DNA from: Datisca glomerata
Lineage: Eukaryota; Streptophyta; Magnoliopsida; Cucurbitales; Datiscaceae
Length of the DNA stretch: 64,000 nucleotides
Direction: 5' to 3'
Assembly (NCBI GenBank): GCA_003255025.1
Contig: QANY01002371.1
Coordinates: 248,001-312,000, forward strand
Shown: piece after piece, positions 22,676 to 33,799 of the stretch
Layout of the letters: each line of letters begins with the position of its first letter
How positions within the stretch are numbered: position 1 is the stretch's first letter
The notes under the pieces: generated by a model
Seen by the model: only the letters and a program-made list of their open reading frames with translations
Told to the model about the DNA's origin: nothing
The model's database searches: none
Made by a program: the position numbers and the translations under genes

Positions 22676-23530
22676 CCTCCTAAATCAGTGATATATACTC
22701 CAAAAATGCATAACCGTATCTTTCTAAATAACTCGTTCTTCCCCTAAATGCATGCTCTAAATTATTTATGCAAAAACAAAATGAAAGTATATACCAAAAA
22801 CTAAACAAGCACAAAACTACACATTTACTCAGAATGATCAAATAAAATTATTCAATCTCTGTTTAAGATATATGAAGTTCGTATAATATTTTGAGTTAGC
22901 CACAAATATTTCTATCTTGAACAACTCATTTATTATCTTAATTAAGTGAGTGTGTGAAGTTGCCTAGTTTCTGTAGTTAAAGGATTTACGAAATAAATCA
23001 ATTAAAAGGCTATTCAAATGCAGAGTGGATATGGATTTCAGGCACAGAGAATTTGAAAATTCCTCAAGTACATACATTCCTCGTGAAATTCTTTTTATCA
23101 CTAAGAACTCTACTAACTATTGCTATACTCTAAAGCAACTTCTCCATTAGGTTCCCAACACTCATTTGAACAGCTACAATTTCTTTACTAACACTGCTGG
23201 TTCAAAATGTAGGAGTATGTTAGAGAATGCTAAACTGTTCCATTAGAAATAATGAGATCATTAGGAATAATTTCAAGAACAAGAAAGTTTTGCTCAAACA
23301 TGAAGTAAATTCACATAGTGTACATTCAAATTAGAAAGAGCAAAAGAAGAAATCTTAATATTAATGCATATTTTTTTACTTCAACCAAGATAGTAAAATC
23401 CAGAATGCTTCATTCGTTTCCCCTGGAAAGGAAAGGGAAAATCTCATAACATGAATATCTATTCACTTTAGAATGGCGCCAAACAGATAATGGCTGCTGT
23501 CGTTGTTAGACGCTATGCATTAAGATCTTA
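22676..23530. other. AT-rich flank, nothing recognised
   Basis: No ORF, repeat or RNA signature that I can support. Confidence 0.5.
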
Positions 23531-23658
23531 AGTGTGTGAAACATAAGTCATATATTGAAGCTAAAGATGCAGAGAGCCGTCTAGACGAAGAATTATCTGA
23601 GGAAAATTGGCAGAATCACCTTGCTCACAATGACTCTGTTGTAGTAGATTTATGCCAA
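23527..23658 (+). pseudogene. Ubiquitin-specific protease (UBP) exon fragment
   Basis: The frame reads KCVKHKSYIEAKDAESRLDE and then ENWQNHLAHNDSVVVDLCQ. This resembles the plant UBP block in which a KPYIE-KDAEGRPDEE stretch is followed by a WRNHLARNDS and VDVCQG segment, part of the USP catalytic fold that removes ubiquitin from proteins. After the Q codon the next bases are ATGAGTTTTC, where a GT-type donor (GTGAGT) would be expected. An intron-like T-rich stretch to a TTTTCAG at 23711-23717 follows. It is a genomic fragment with a damaged splice site, not a processed copy. The flanking exons were not found. Identification is from memory of the family. Confidence 0.55.
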
Positions 23659-23775
23659 ATGAGTTTTCTTTCTTTTCTGTTATTTCTATGCTCTGTGGAT
23701 TGCGATTTTCAGTTTTCATCTTGAACCGTTTTCAATTTTAAGTGAAACAAAAGCACTAGCACTCTATGATGTTCT

Positions 23776-24105
23776 TGTAACGTTACAAGAAATTGGTGCA
23801 AAATTAAACACCGCCTTCTAGCCATTGATGCTCAAGGTGGTAACCGTTTTGGGTTATGAAAATTGAAATTAAGGTTCTTGATGGAGAACCTTTATAAATA
23901 GGAAATTGAGTCGTCTCATTGCCCATGTACATTAGACATACACCATCAAATTACAGAGAGCAAGTGTGAGAAACGTGTGATAGTTTTTCAAGTTTTTCTC
24001 AGATTCAATGGTTGGAGGTTAGTTGGATTTATATTATTTTATGTTTCAATCAATTAGAAACATGATTTGAGTATTCATAATTTCAACGTTTGGTATCAAA
24101 GCAGG
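23776..24105 (+). mobile_element. Remnant copia 5' LTR with primer site
   Basis: TATAAATAGG (about 23891-23900) is followed by a transcript-like region and then TTTCAACG and TGGTATCAAAGCAGG (24091-24105). The last is the copia primer site for initiator tRNA-Met. The LTR start is uncertain; TGTAACG at 23776 is a candidate. After about 24260 the element is lost. Confidence 0.6.
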
Positions 24106-24259
24106 TTTTTGCCTCTATCTTGTCATTTTGTTCTCTGATTTTCAGATTTTCGTTCTCGCTTGTTCTCTAAAATTTTGGTTTTGATGTTATGATGTTTATC
24201 TCTACTACTTCTAAAAGTGTAGATAATTGGAAAACATTAATTGAACAATTATGTCCAAC

Positions 24260-25773
24260 GGTTTTATTGTAATTTTCAAAACACCCTTATATCCCTTAAT
24301 TCATGGTCATAAAAGATGAATTACAAATATTTAAAGAAAAACTCCCTCATATTCTTTAATTAATTCAATGTCATAAAAGATGAAATACGAATAATTAATA
24401 AATTACATATTATAATAAGATGAAACTGTAAAATTCTAATTTTAAATCCAGAAATTTGAAACACCTATCCGAACTATTAAATCTAATTCACAATAGTAAA
24501 TATGTTAAAACTATCATAAATTATAATAATTATAATAATAAAATTAAAAACATCTTATACCACATGTCCACACCAACTTTATGCCACGTGTCAAAGTGAA
24601 TAATGTCTCTAATTATCATTTAACTATTTCATTATTCTAACAAATCTTAAATACATAATTTGAATTAGTAAATGTATTGAATAATAATTAAAATCTCACT
24701 ATGGATAAAATTGAGATATAAACGATTTTGATACTTATTATGATTCTAATTTTAGTTTTAATTTTGGTTTTTATTATAATTTAGCTAGAAATTTATTCTT
24801 TTTTTTGGAACTTTGAGAAAATTGTAATACCCAATTTTGAACAAAATTTGTACGTAAATTAATAATAAAATATAGTCACAACACTTTTCAAAATTTATTA
24901 TTATATTTAACTAATTAAATAACCAAGATTAGTTCAAATCTATTGAATTCATTTTATATACTAATGATGAAATGATAAAATTAGTAATTTATAATGTCAA
25001 TCAACTTTATATAAATTGGTGTAAAACTAATATATTTGTACATGTAAAGTGAACATATTGTATTTTGCATATTATATCTAAAATATAAAGCGCATGGATA
25101 GTTATTTAATTTTTATTTAACATCTTATTAATAATTTTTAATGATAAAAGCATCATTAAATTATGGAGATTCTTTACTCTTTAACTTATTTTTATATTTT
25201 AAAAAAAACTGACTGTTTCTAGAATCTTATTTGTTAACATCTTTTAATTTTTTTAGTGATATTTTAACTTTCATCTTTTGGTATTTCATTTTGTCTTTTA
25301 AGAATGAAATAAAATGTAAATTATTAAGTCCAATATCAATTTATTTTTCTAACTTGAATATATTAGAAAAAATCTTGTACCATAACTCCATCATTGGTTT
25401 TTTTCCTTACTTGAAATAGCTCAAAAAACCTATAATCTTTCATATTCAATAAATTCTTCATTCAACTTTATATGCCTAATCAACCTCTTCTATTTTAATA
25501 ATTTATTTATTTTATTATTTATTGTAATAAATTACAACAGCATTACCAATCCTAATCAAATTTCTAGCCTTGTTTATTTTTATTAATTATTGAAATTTTT
25601 CATCTCCCACCCATAATCTCTATATAAATATATCACATCATAAAATCACATGCACCATAGCTAGCTTTCACCCTTTCACTAGCTGTCATTCTTTTCATCT
25701 TTCTCTAGGTTTAATTAATGCATAATAATAGTTTTCAAAACTCTTAACTTCTATATTATTACTTACTATGACA
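24260..25773. other. Very AT-rich flank without recognised genes
   Basis: Multiple stops in all frames. The section 25615-25720 (TATATAAATATATCACATC, then pyrimidine-rich sequence) looks promoter-like but leads only into the Gypsy-B LTR. Confidence 0.5.
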
Positions 25774-26278
25774 TGTATCGCAACGTGCATGCAACGCGGG
25801 GCGACGATTGAAAAATTATTTTAAAATTTTTTTTTGAGTCGGCACCAATCATTTTAGGGTGTGATTGGTCACCCAATTTTAAAATAAAAGTCTTGGTCTA
25901 TGAAAACTCAAAGTTGGTTCGGGAGTCATTTATGTGCGGGGAAGATGTTAGCACCCACAACACCCATTGTAAAAATGGTTACCAAATTTAATCAAATGCT
26001 ATCCAAATTGTATTTTGAAACAATGTTAAAGAAATAAATAAATAAAAGTGAATGAAATTAATTTTTGAATGTCCCATTAGGTATGCCTTATGTCATAAAA
26101 ATAATATAAAATAAATTACCTTTAATGGGTAGTACAAAGACCATTGAATAGTAATTTTTTAGTTTTTTCAAATATTTTTTAGAAATCAAAGCATTGCTGG
26201 AGTTGTTTTTTATATTTAAAAATAACCTCTCACCTCAGTCGTTCGAGAAGTTTGGTATCCCAAAAACACAAAGTCCGT
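25774..26278 (-). repeat. Gypsy-B 3' LTR, distal segment
   Basis: Starts TGTATCGCAACGTGCATG (family end TGTCGCAACG with a 2 nt difference) and runs to CAAAGTCCGT, where the nested LTR begins. It continues at 28342. Confidence 0.85.
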
Positions 26279-28336
26279 TGTCGCAACGTACACGTGACGC
26301 GGAGCCGCGATTAAAAAAATCATTTTTTGAAGGAAAAAGAAATTCGGAGTCGCCACCAATCATTTTAAGGTGTTATTGGTCACCCAATTTTAAGATGAAA
26401 ATTTTTTAGTCTACGAAAACTCAAAGTTCGTTCGGGAGTCATTTGTGTGTGGGGAACGTATTAGCACCCCACAACACCCATTATAAAATGGTTACCAAAT
26501 TTAATCAAATACTATTCAATTTTTTATTTTAAGGCATATGTTAAAGAAATTCATTTTTTAATGTCCCATTTGGTGCATTTTATATCATAAAAATGAACAA
26601 AATAAATTATCTTTAATGGGTGATTAAAAGACCATTGAAAAAGTTATTTTTTATATTCTTATATCTTTTAAAATCAAAGCATTATTAGAATTATTCTCGG
26701 TATCCCAAGAATAACTCCTTAGCTTAGTAGTTCGAGAAGTTTGGTATCCCGAAAATCTCAAAGTCCATCGTCGGCTTTTGTTTAATGAAAATTAAATAAT
26801 AGAAGTAACAAAATTTAAATCTAATTGTTAAAATTATAATCCACACACACATGAACAATAGCTCTAATAATAAAGGAATAATGCAAGAATCACATTATAA
26901 GCATGACGATATAAGAATGCTAAAAAACATGTAAAGAAAATAAATGTTAATAATTACAACAAAGGGAAGTAAAAGAATAGAGATAAAATTATAGGATGTC
27001 AAAATATAGAAAATATAAAATATTGAGATTATATAAAACATGCATAAAAAGTAATACATGCAAGCATAAAGTAAAAAAAACACTATGTAATAAATGAAAG
27101 AAAAAGAAAGAAAAAGAAAGAAAAAGAAATTAAAAAAAGAAAAGAAAAGAAAGCCACGGTATTACCGTGGCTTTGCAGGGCAAGAGCTGTTACGCAACTC
27201 TTGCTGCAACAGAGGAAAATCTCCTCAGTTGCTAACCCTTTCTTTTTTGTTTTTATAATATAATATATTATGATATAATAATAACAGTAATAATAATAAT
27301 AATATTAAATAAATAAATAAATGATAAAAAAATTGAAAGAAATAATGATGAAAAACAATAGATTTTTTTAACATAAATATGCCATTTTTTTTTATTTTTG
27401 ACTACTTAGTCTACTAATTATCATTTTTTCTTCCTTCCCTCATTAGTCATTGCTAATAAAATAGCAAAGGGGATGATCATGGTTGATAATTAGTTCAAAC
27501 AAGTGTCACAGAAATGATGAACAAAATTTTTTAAAAAGAAAAGACTTGTAGGAACATTAAAAATTTCAAAACTTAGATATTTGCATAATCTTGTATAGAG
27601 GTTTTACTCTTTATTTTATGCATTGTTATGTGTGAAAAATTATCCTAGGAGATCTTTGCATCAAATGTACACTTTCAACTCGTTAAAATGGTTGATTCAC
27701 ATTGAGTTAATTTTCCGACCTCTCAAAAGCTTTATCCTCATCTTCATTAATTGAATTGATGGATAAAACATCTCATTATTCAACTTATAAAGAAATCATC
27801 AATGCATGAAATTAAAGAGTTAAGATTTAAAGTAGGAGAAATGATAAAGAAGGAACAATCAACTTATGTATGAAAAAAGATACAAAAGATATCAACTACA
27901 TGAATATGAAGAAGAGAAATGAACAAGATATATTATAAGCAAATGTACAATAATTTTAAGCTACCTTAAGAAAAAGAATGGAAAAAGATGAAAATAATAG
28001 AAGTGTAGAATCTCTTCATCTCTCTAAAATCACCTCTCTTTCTCACTCCAATCCCTGTCTTTCTCACTCTAAAAAAATGGTTCCTTTTCTCACATTCCAA
28101 AGAGACCCCTCCCTCAAGTGAAGACCTCACCCCTATTTATAGGTAAAATTAGGGTTTGTCTTTTTTACTTTTAGTCTTTTTTGCTTACTTTTTACTTTTT
28201 AGTCCTTGGACCACTTTTCTTATTTTAGTATTGGACTAGTTTTCAAATTATACATATAATCTTAGACTATTATATGAGCCAAAATATAAAATATGTATAT
28301 TTAATGTATTAGACCGGATAAAATATGGTATCTACA
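26279..28336 (-). mobile_element. Solo LTR of the gypsy family nested in the Gypsy-B 3' LTR
   Basis: A 2058 bp unit from TGTCGCAACG to GTATCTACA (complement of TGTAGATAC). Flanking 5 bp are TCCGT (26274-26278) and TCTGT (28337-28341). The intact sequence in the Gypsy-B 5' LTR reads AGTCCGTCATAGG, so the flanks are a target duplication with one C-to-T change at a CpG. No internal sequence remains, so it arose by LTR-LTR recombination. Confidence 0.93.
27151..27233 (-). repeat. Hairpin cluster in the nested solo LTR
   Basis: AAGCCACGGTA (27151-27161) pairs with TACCGTGGCTT (27163-27173). An imperfect GCAACAGAGGA / TCCTCAGTTGC pair lies just to the right. Confidence 0.8.
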
Positions 28337-28341
28337 TCTGT

Positions 28342-30003
28342 CATAGGGATTATTAGCGAAGACTAATTGATTAGGATAAGATGATTTAAATTTACATGTT
28401 ATTTATTGTGATGCATGCATAAACATATTGTGTATTTATAAGTGAATGTGGCATAAATCATAGTTTAAACATGATAATATAACGGTTCTAAATAAATAAA
28501 GATAAAAAAAAGTTATATTAATGACAAAAAATTAGAAGAAATGAATAGATGAAAAGTTAGAAGCACATGTAGTTGTAGGATGACAAAGTAGAGAAAATGT
28601 GTAAAGTTGAAAAATAATATGTTATAACATGTAAAAGAAATAATGAAAAAAATGTGAAGGAAATAAATACGAGAATTAACATATATTAAGAAAATCAAAA
28701 GAAATCAAAAGAAAAAGAAAAGAAGCAAAAAAACAAGCAAACAAAAAAAGAAAAAGAAATAAGGGGAGGGGGAAGACAAAGCTACGACTAACCCTCTGTC
28801 CAAACGGAGGGTCGTAGCAACCCTCATATAGAGGGTTGCTGCCACCCTCTCATGTCACCCCCTCCCTTTTGTTTTTCTTAATTTACTTTTTTATAATATA
28901 ATACAACTATAGTTTTATAAATAAAAAATCAAGATTAAATCCTTTACAAAATAAATTGAACCTATGGAAATGCTTCATTTCATAAATTATATATATAGAG
29001 TTTTTTGGGACATAAATTTATCATTTTTTTATTTTGGACTACTTAGTTCACTAATTATTATTTTTTATTTTCTTTCATCATTGCTAATCAAATAGCAAAT
29101 GAATTGTCATGGATGGTAACTAGTTTAAATAAATGTCACTAAAATAGTAATAAGTTCTAAAAATAATGAAAAGACTTGTGAGAACATTAAAAATTTCAGA
29201 ATTTAAATATTTGCATTATCTTTATCTATATAGATGTTTAACTCTCTACATGATATTTTTATGCATTTTTATGTGTGAGAAATTATCATAGAGAATTTTT
29301 AGCATACAATGTGTACTTTGAAACTATTAAATGGTTGATTCACATTGAATTAATTTGCACCATTCAAAAGGTTATATCTTCATACTCATTGATTGAGTTG
29401 ATGACAAATATATCTCATTATTAAATTTGTAAGAAAACCAACGCATAAAAGTAAAACTCAAGATAAATGGTAAAAGATGAAGAAGGAGAAACAAACACTT
29501 ATATATGAAAAAAAGGAAACAAAGAGCATACACTACATGAGTATGGATGAGAGATGATGAAGAATAATGAACAATATATATTGTCAGCTAAATATGCAAG
29601 AAATTTAAACTACCTTAGGAAAAAAATGAGAGAAGATGAATAGATAAATAGAAATGCAAACTCTCTTTCTCTCTATCTTAGAAAATCTATCATATTTCTC
29701 AACACTTTCTCTCTAGAAAGATATCCTCTCTTTCTCTCTCAAAATCTCTCTTTCTCTCTAAAACAAACTACTTCCTCCAAGTGAAGGACTCCCCTCTATT
29801 TATAAGTAAATTTAAGGCTTTACTTTTTACTTTTAGTCATTTTGGTCCTTTTTTTATTTTTTTAGTCATTGGACTATTTTTTCTCATTTTTAGTCTATGA
29901 ACTATTTTTCAAATCATATACATAGTCTTAGACTAGTATATGGGTCAAAAAAATAAATTGCATATTTTTAACGTATTGGGCTGGACAAAATACGGTATCT
30001 ACA
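28342..30003 (-). repeat. Gypsy-B 3' LTR, proximal segment
   Basis: Continues the LTR interrupted at 26278 (CATAGGGATTATTAGCGAAG matches 37603 on) and ends with the complement of TGTAGATACCG at 29994-30003. It contains a TATA element near 29796-29803 and its own hairpin cluster (28781-28839). Confidence 0.88.
28781..28839 (-). repeat. Nested hairpins in the Gypsy-B 3' LTR
   Basis: Outer stem GCTACGAC / GTCGTAGC (28781-28788 with 28811-28818) encloses CCCTC / GAGGG. A second stem GCAACCCT / AGGGTTGC follows at 28817-28839. Confidence 0.8.
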
Positions 30004-30420
30004 ACTGATATCATTTGTTCAAGCTTCTAAACTTAGAAGGTGTATAAATGTGTAGATAAATATTTTGATTGGTATGAGAAAAGATTATATGGATAATGAA
30101 AATAGAAACCTCGACTGATTCGGGCTCTATGAAATGACAGAAATGTGAAATGAACTTAGATAGACACAGTCTTCGACCTTGACTCGATTCAAATTCGATT
30201 TAATCAAAGGAATTTGAAAAGAAATGTACCTGGATAAGCATATGCTTTGACCTCGAAACACTCACTTGGACTAGGATCATAGATTGACAATGAGATATCA
30301 AGCATATGATAGAGAAAATGGTGTGCTCCTTTATACTGGATCATGCCTCAGTATTCAGCTTCTGTCGATGGTGGAGACAAACAAATGATTTTCTTATTTT
30401 GCTTATTTTCTTCACTCCTA
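30004..30420 (-). other. Gypsy-B 3' UTR remnant
   Basis: The sequence next to the LTR matches the Gypsy-A and Gypsy-C 3' UTRs in order (CTTCTAAACTTAGAAG-like, GTGTAGATAA, AACCTCGACT, TTCGACCTTGACTCGATT). Only about two minisatellite units survive (30105-30250). The polypurine tract is mutated (ACTGATATC in place of ACTGCCCCCC). Confidence 0.75.
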
Positions 30421-30429
30421 ATTTTGTAA

Positions 30430-30835
30430 AACATCCAATAGTGTCCTTCTGAGCTTTCACTATGAATATACTACTTTGTAACTTCAGTGCTACCCTCTTG
30501 CTTATGGTGTCCTTTCATATAACTTCAACCCACTTATATATACATGGTGACATGTTTCCCTCCTTTTTTCTTTCGCCAATGGTGCCCGTTCAAGTTTTCA
30601 CCATTATCTCAAACTCTTTTTTACCTCAAACTCGTTTTTCTCCAGTATAGGGAATGATCATTGGTTGGGTGTTACGAAATTAAGATTTTTTAAGGCTCAA
30701 TTAGGCTTGTAATGGATAAAAGTGTTTGGGATAACAGAAAGAATGTTTCTCCGTCATTTCCAATGAGAAGTAAATTCAACAAGAACATGACCTCAAATAA
30801 GAATAATATTCTTGTAATGTCTTCATTCACCAAAC
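30430..30835. other. Unassigned segment at the Gypsy-B deletion junction
   Basis: About 400 bp between 3' UTR sequence and the end of the protease-RT linker matches neither Gypsy-A nor Gypsy-C in this window. It occupies the place of the missing RT-integrase region. No domain recognised. Confidence 0.5.
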
Positions 30836-31172
30836 AAAATATTCTCTTTACTTTCATCTGCCTCTTGACTAAGAATGAGATTGTCGAAGCTATAAATGAT
30901 ATTGCTTATGCTTTCACTTTCAAAATCGTCATTCCTAATCTGAGTTGGATTGTTGGGTGGAAGGAAAGAAATGAGAGAGATGCAAAGAGTATGACATCAG
31001 TGAATGAAGAATTATAAATGCATTTATTAACTTTGAAATGAAAAAAAAAACACAAATGGATCAAAACTAGAATTGAAACTAGGAGAGGACTAAAAATAGA
31101 CGAAACATGATAAGAAAATGCATAACAATTTTTTTTTCAGACGTTGGGTAAAGCTTTTAGAAATTTCACATT

Positions 31173-31805
31173 AGCTCGTCACTCTTGAAAATTCCTAAGA
31201 AGCATAGTAACTCAGCAACATCCCAATATTGAATTCATGGTCTGAATCGTATCGAGAAGCCAAGTCCTCTATACTTGCACTTGATGATTTTCTCAAGATT
31301 GTGAATTTTGAAAGTTGGGTTATATCAGTACTGCTTTATCTTAGCCGGTTCTTCGAATGAAAATCCCCCACTTTTGAAGGATTCATAACTATGAGGTATG
31401 ATTGCCATTTTCATATCGAATTCCCTATCTTCGAGCTTAGTAATTCTCTTTTCTTTATTTTGAGATTTCACTCTCCATCTATAAGCTCGTCACTCTTGAA
31501 AGTTTCTAAGAAGCATTAGTAACTCAGCAACATCCCAATATTGAACTCATGATCTGAATCGTATCGAAAAACCAAATCCTCTATACTTGCACTTGATGAT
31601 TTTCTCAAGATTGTGAATTTTGTAAGCTAGGTTATATCATCTTAAAGGTCGTACTGCTTTATATTAGCCAATTCTTTGAATGAAACTCCCCCACTTTTGA
31701 AGGATTCACAAATATAGGGTATGATTGCCATTTTCATATCAAATTCCCTATCTTTGAGCCTAGTAATTTTCTTTTCTTTATTTTGAGATTCCACTCTCCA
31801 TCTAT
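31173..31805 (-). repeat. Two-copy tandem duplication in the Gypsy-B linker
   Basis: Unit 1 (31173-31493) and unit 2 (31494-31805) both start AGCTCGTCACTCTTGAAA and end CACTCTCCATCTAT. They carry many substitutions and one indel near 31634-31646, so the duplication is old. The corresponding Gypsy-A region is single. Confidence 0.88.
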
Positions 31806-32120
31806 CAGCCTTGGTTGGTTTATATTCAAGCCCAAACCTTTGTTCATTCTTCTATCATTCGATTAACTTATTTATGCGTTGATGCTCACTCCTAAGTCAT
31901 TTTCCTGGCTTGTATCCCTGTTTTATCATCAACTTTGCCACCATCTGAGATGCTTTTGATAGGCTTGGTGTTGGAGTGAGTTTCCCACTATCAACAAATG
32001 TAGTGCTCACAATCTCAAATGATTGAATGAACACTCCAATACTTCTTCTGTCGCCTCAACATATGGCATGGTGACTAGCTTGGATACCAATAAATCTTCT
32101 TACCCATATATATAAATGAG

Positions 32121-33301
32121 CAAGGTTGTGAGGATCGCGATCCAGATCACACGATCCTACAAAGGGTTGACAATCCGGATCGCACATATGAATCATTTTT
32201 ATGCAGGATCAGCCCGGGATCGCGATCCGGATAGTGGGATCAAACGAGATCCTGATCCGGCACCGATCCTGGTGCTTAAGTAAAGTAGGTTATTTTTTCT
32301 TGTTATTAGGAAAAAGTATGGATAGTGAGATTTGAACCATTTCCTTAAAGGTTCACACATGATCATTTAACCACTCAACCAAGTATACTTATGTAACAAA
32401 AAATAACATTTTTAATATTAATTAAATGTTTGAGTATTTTTATGATATTTTAATTTTTTTATGATTTATACCTCTTAAAGTTATCAAATTTATATATACA
32501 TTTCTTAAAGTCGTCAAAATTAGAACGAATTTCACCGCCACTATTTTATTATATTTAAACATTAATTTTACTATTGTTACAAACTTATCAATTTTAACTT
32601 ATAAATACATACTCTCAAACCTAATATATTATAAATTTATAATAATGATCTTAACATATTTAATCAATAATTATCTTTATATATTTATTTATTTGTCTTT
32701 TATGATAATGACTATTTAACTACTGAACAAAATTATGCTTATTTATATAACAAAAATGAACTTTTTTAAATTTAATTAAATATTTGACCATTTCTATGAC
32801 ATTTTAAATTATTTATTTTATGACTTACACTATCAAATTAGAACGAATTTCACTCCCACTATTTTATTATATTTAGACATTAATTTTAATATTGTTACAA
32901 AATTATAAAACTTTAACTTATAAATCAAACACTCTGAAGCCTAATGTATTATAATGATAATCTTAATATATGTAATCAATAATTATATTTACATATTTAT
33001 TTATTTATCTTTTATAGTTTGAAACCTCTTATCTAGGGATGGAATATCTGTTTTCATGAGAACTCTACTTAATATTATGTTATTTTAGATGACTTGAGGT
33101 TAGTTTTATTTAATAGGCTGATAACTTGGTGTTATATAATCATTTTCTTCAATATATTGAAGTATTATTAGCATAGATCTATTTTTTACTGATAAATTAT
33201 TAAGGATTGGTAGGATCTTATGATCCTCGATCCCATCTTTCAATCCTCAATCCTACACCCTTCCACCGATCCTAGGTAGGATCGCGATCACGATAACCTT
33301 G
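32121..33301. mobile_element. hAT-like non-autonomous DNA transposon with GATC-rich ends
   Basis: A 1181 bp insertion in the Gypsy-B linker; the interrupted sequence is continuous in Gypsy-A near 6175-6210. Terminal inverted repeats are CAAGGTT...GATCGCGATC at the left and GATCGCGATC...AACCTTG at the right. Flanking 8 bp are TAAATGAG (32113-32120) and TAAACAAG (33302-33309), six of eight matching, which fits an 8 bp duplication of hAT type. No transposase ORF. The first 160 bp hold about a dozen GATC motifs and the last 80 bp several more. Confidence 0.75.
32311..32390 (-). ncRNA. tRNA-like Pol III relic inside the hAT-like element
   Basis: On - there is an A-box-like TGGTTGAGTGGTT (32369-32381), then a B-box-like GGTTCAAATCTC (32327-32338) and TTTTT (32311-32315). 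Order and spacing resemble a tRNA of the Leu/Ser class. A complete cloverleaf is not obvious, so it is a relic or SINE-type core at most. Confidence 0.35.
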
Positions 33302-33780
33302 TAAACAAGTTTATGATCCATAATAAATTTCAACTTCTGATGTAAGGAAGACGATGCTGCCCTAGCAGAGTGAATCCATGGTCGACCCAAAAGAAAACTG
33401 TATGTTGGAGTTATGTCCATCACTTGGAAAATAATATTGAATAGGCATGGCCCGATTAAGATTTTTATCTCTATGTCTCCGATTACTTACCTTTGAGTAC
33501 CATTGAATGCTCTTACTATCATCATGTTCGGCCGTATATGTGTCGCATCCATAGAAAGCTTTGCTAGTGTGGATCTTGACATTACATTTAAAGACGAGCC
33601 GTTATCAATCAATACTTTCACAACTACACAATCCTTACATTTCACGGATATATGTGGAGCTATAGTGTGTCCAGTACCATCGGTAGAGATTTCATCATCT
33701 GTGAAAGTGATACAATTTGGTGCGGTAATATTTTTCACAATTCCACTCAACTTCTATACCGTAATGTCATGACAGACATA
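33302..33780 (-). pseudogene. Gypsy-B aspartic protease domain, catalytic motif intact
   Basis: The open stretch 33487-33750 has the active-site motif LIDNGSSLNVM. The second block LLGRPWIHSA lies near 33390-33360 in a neighbouring frame. It keeps the catalytic Asp that Gypsy-A has lost. Further coding is cut by the hAT-like insertion. Confidence 0.85.
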
Positions 33781-33799
33781 TGCTTGATTCAAAACCTTC

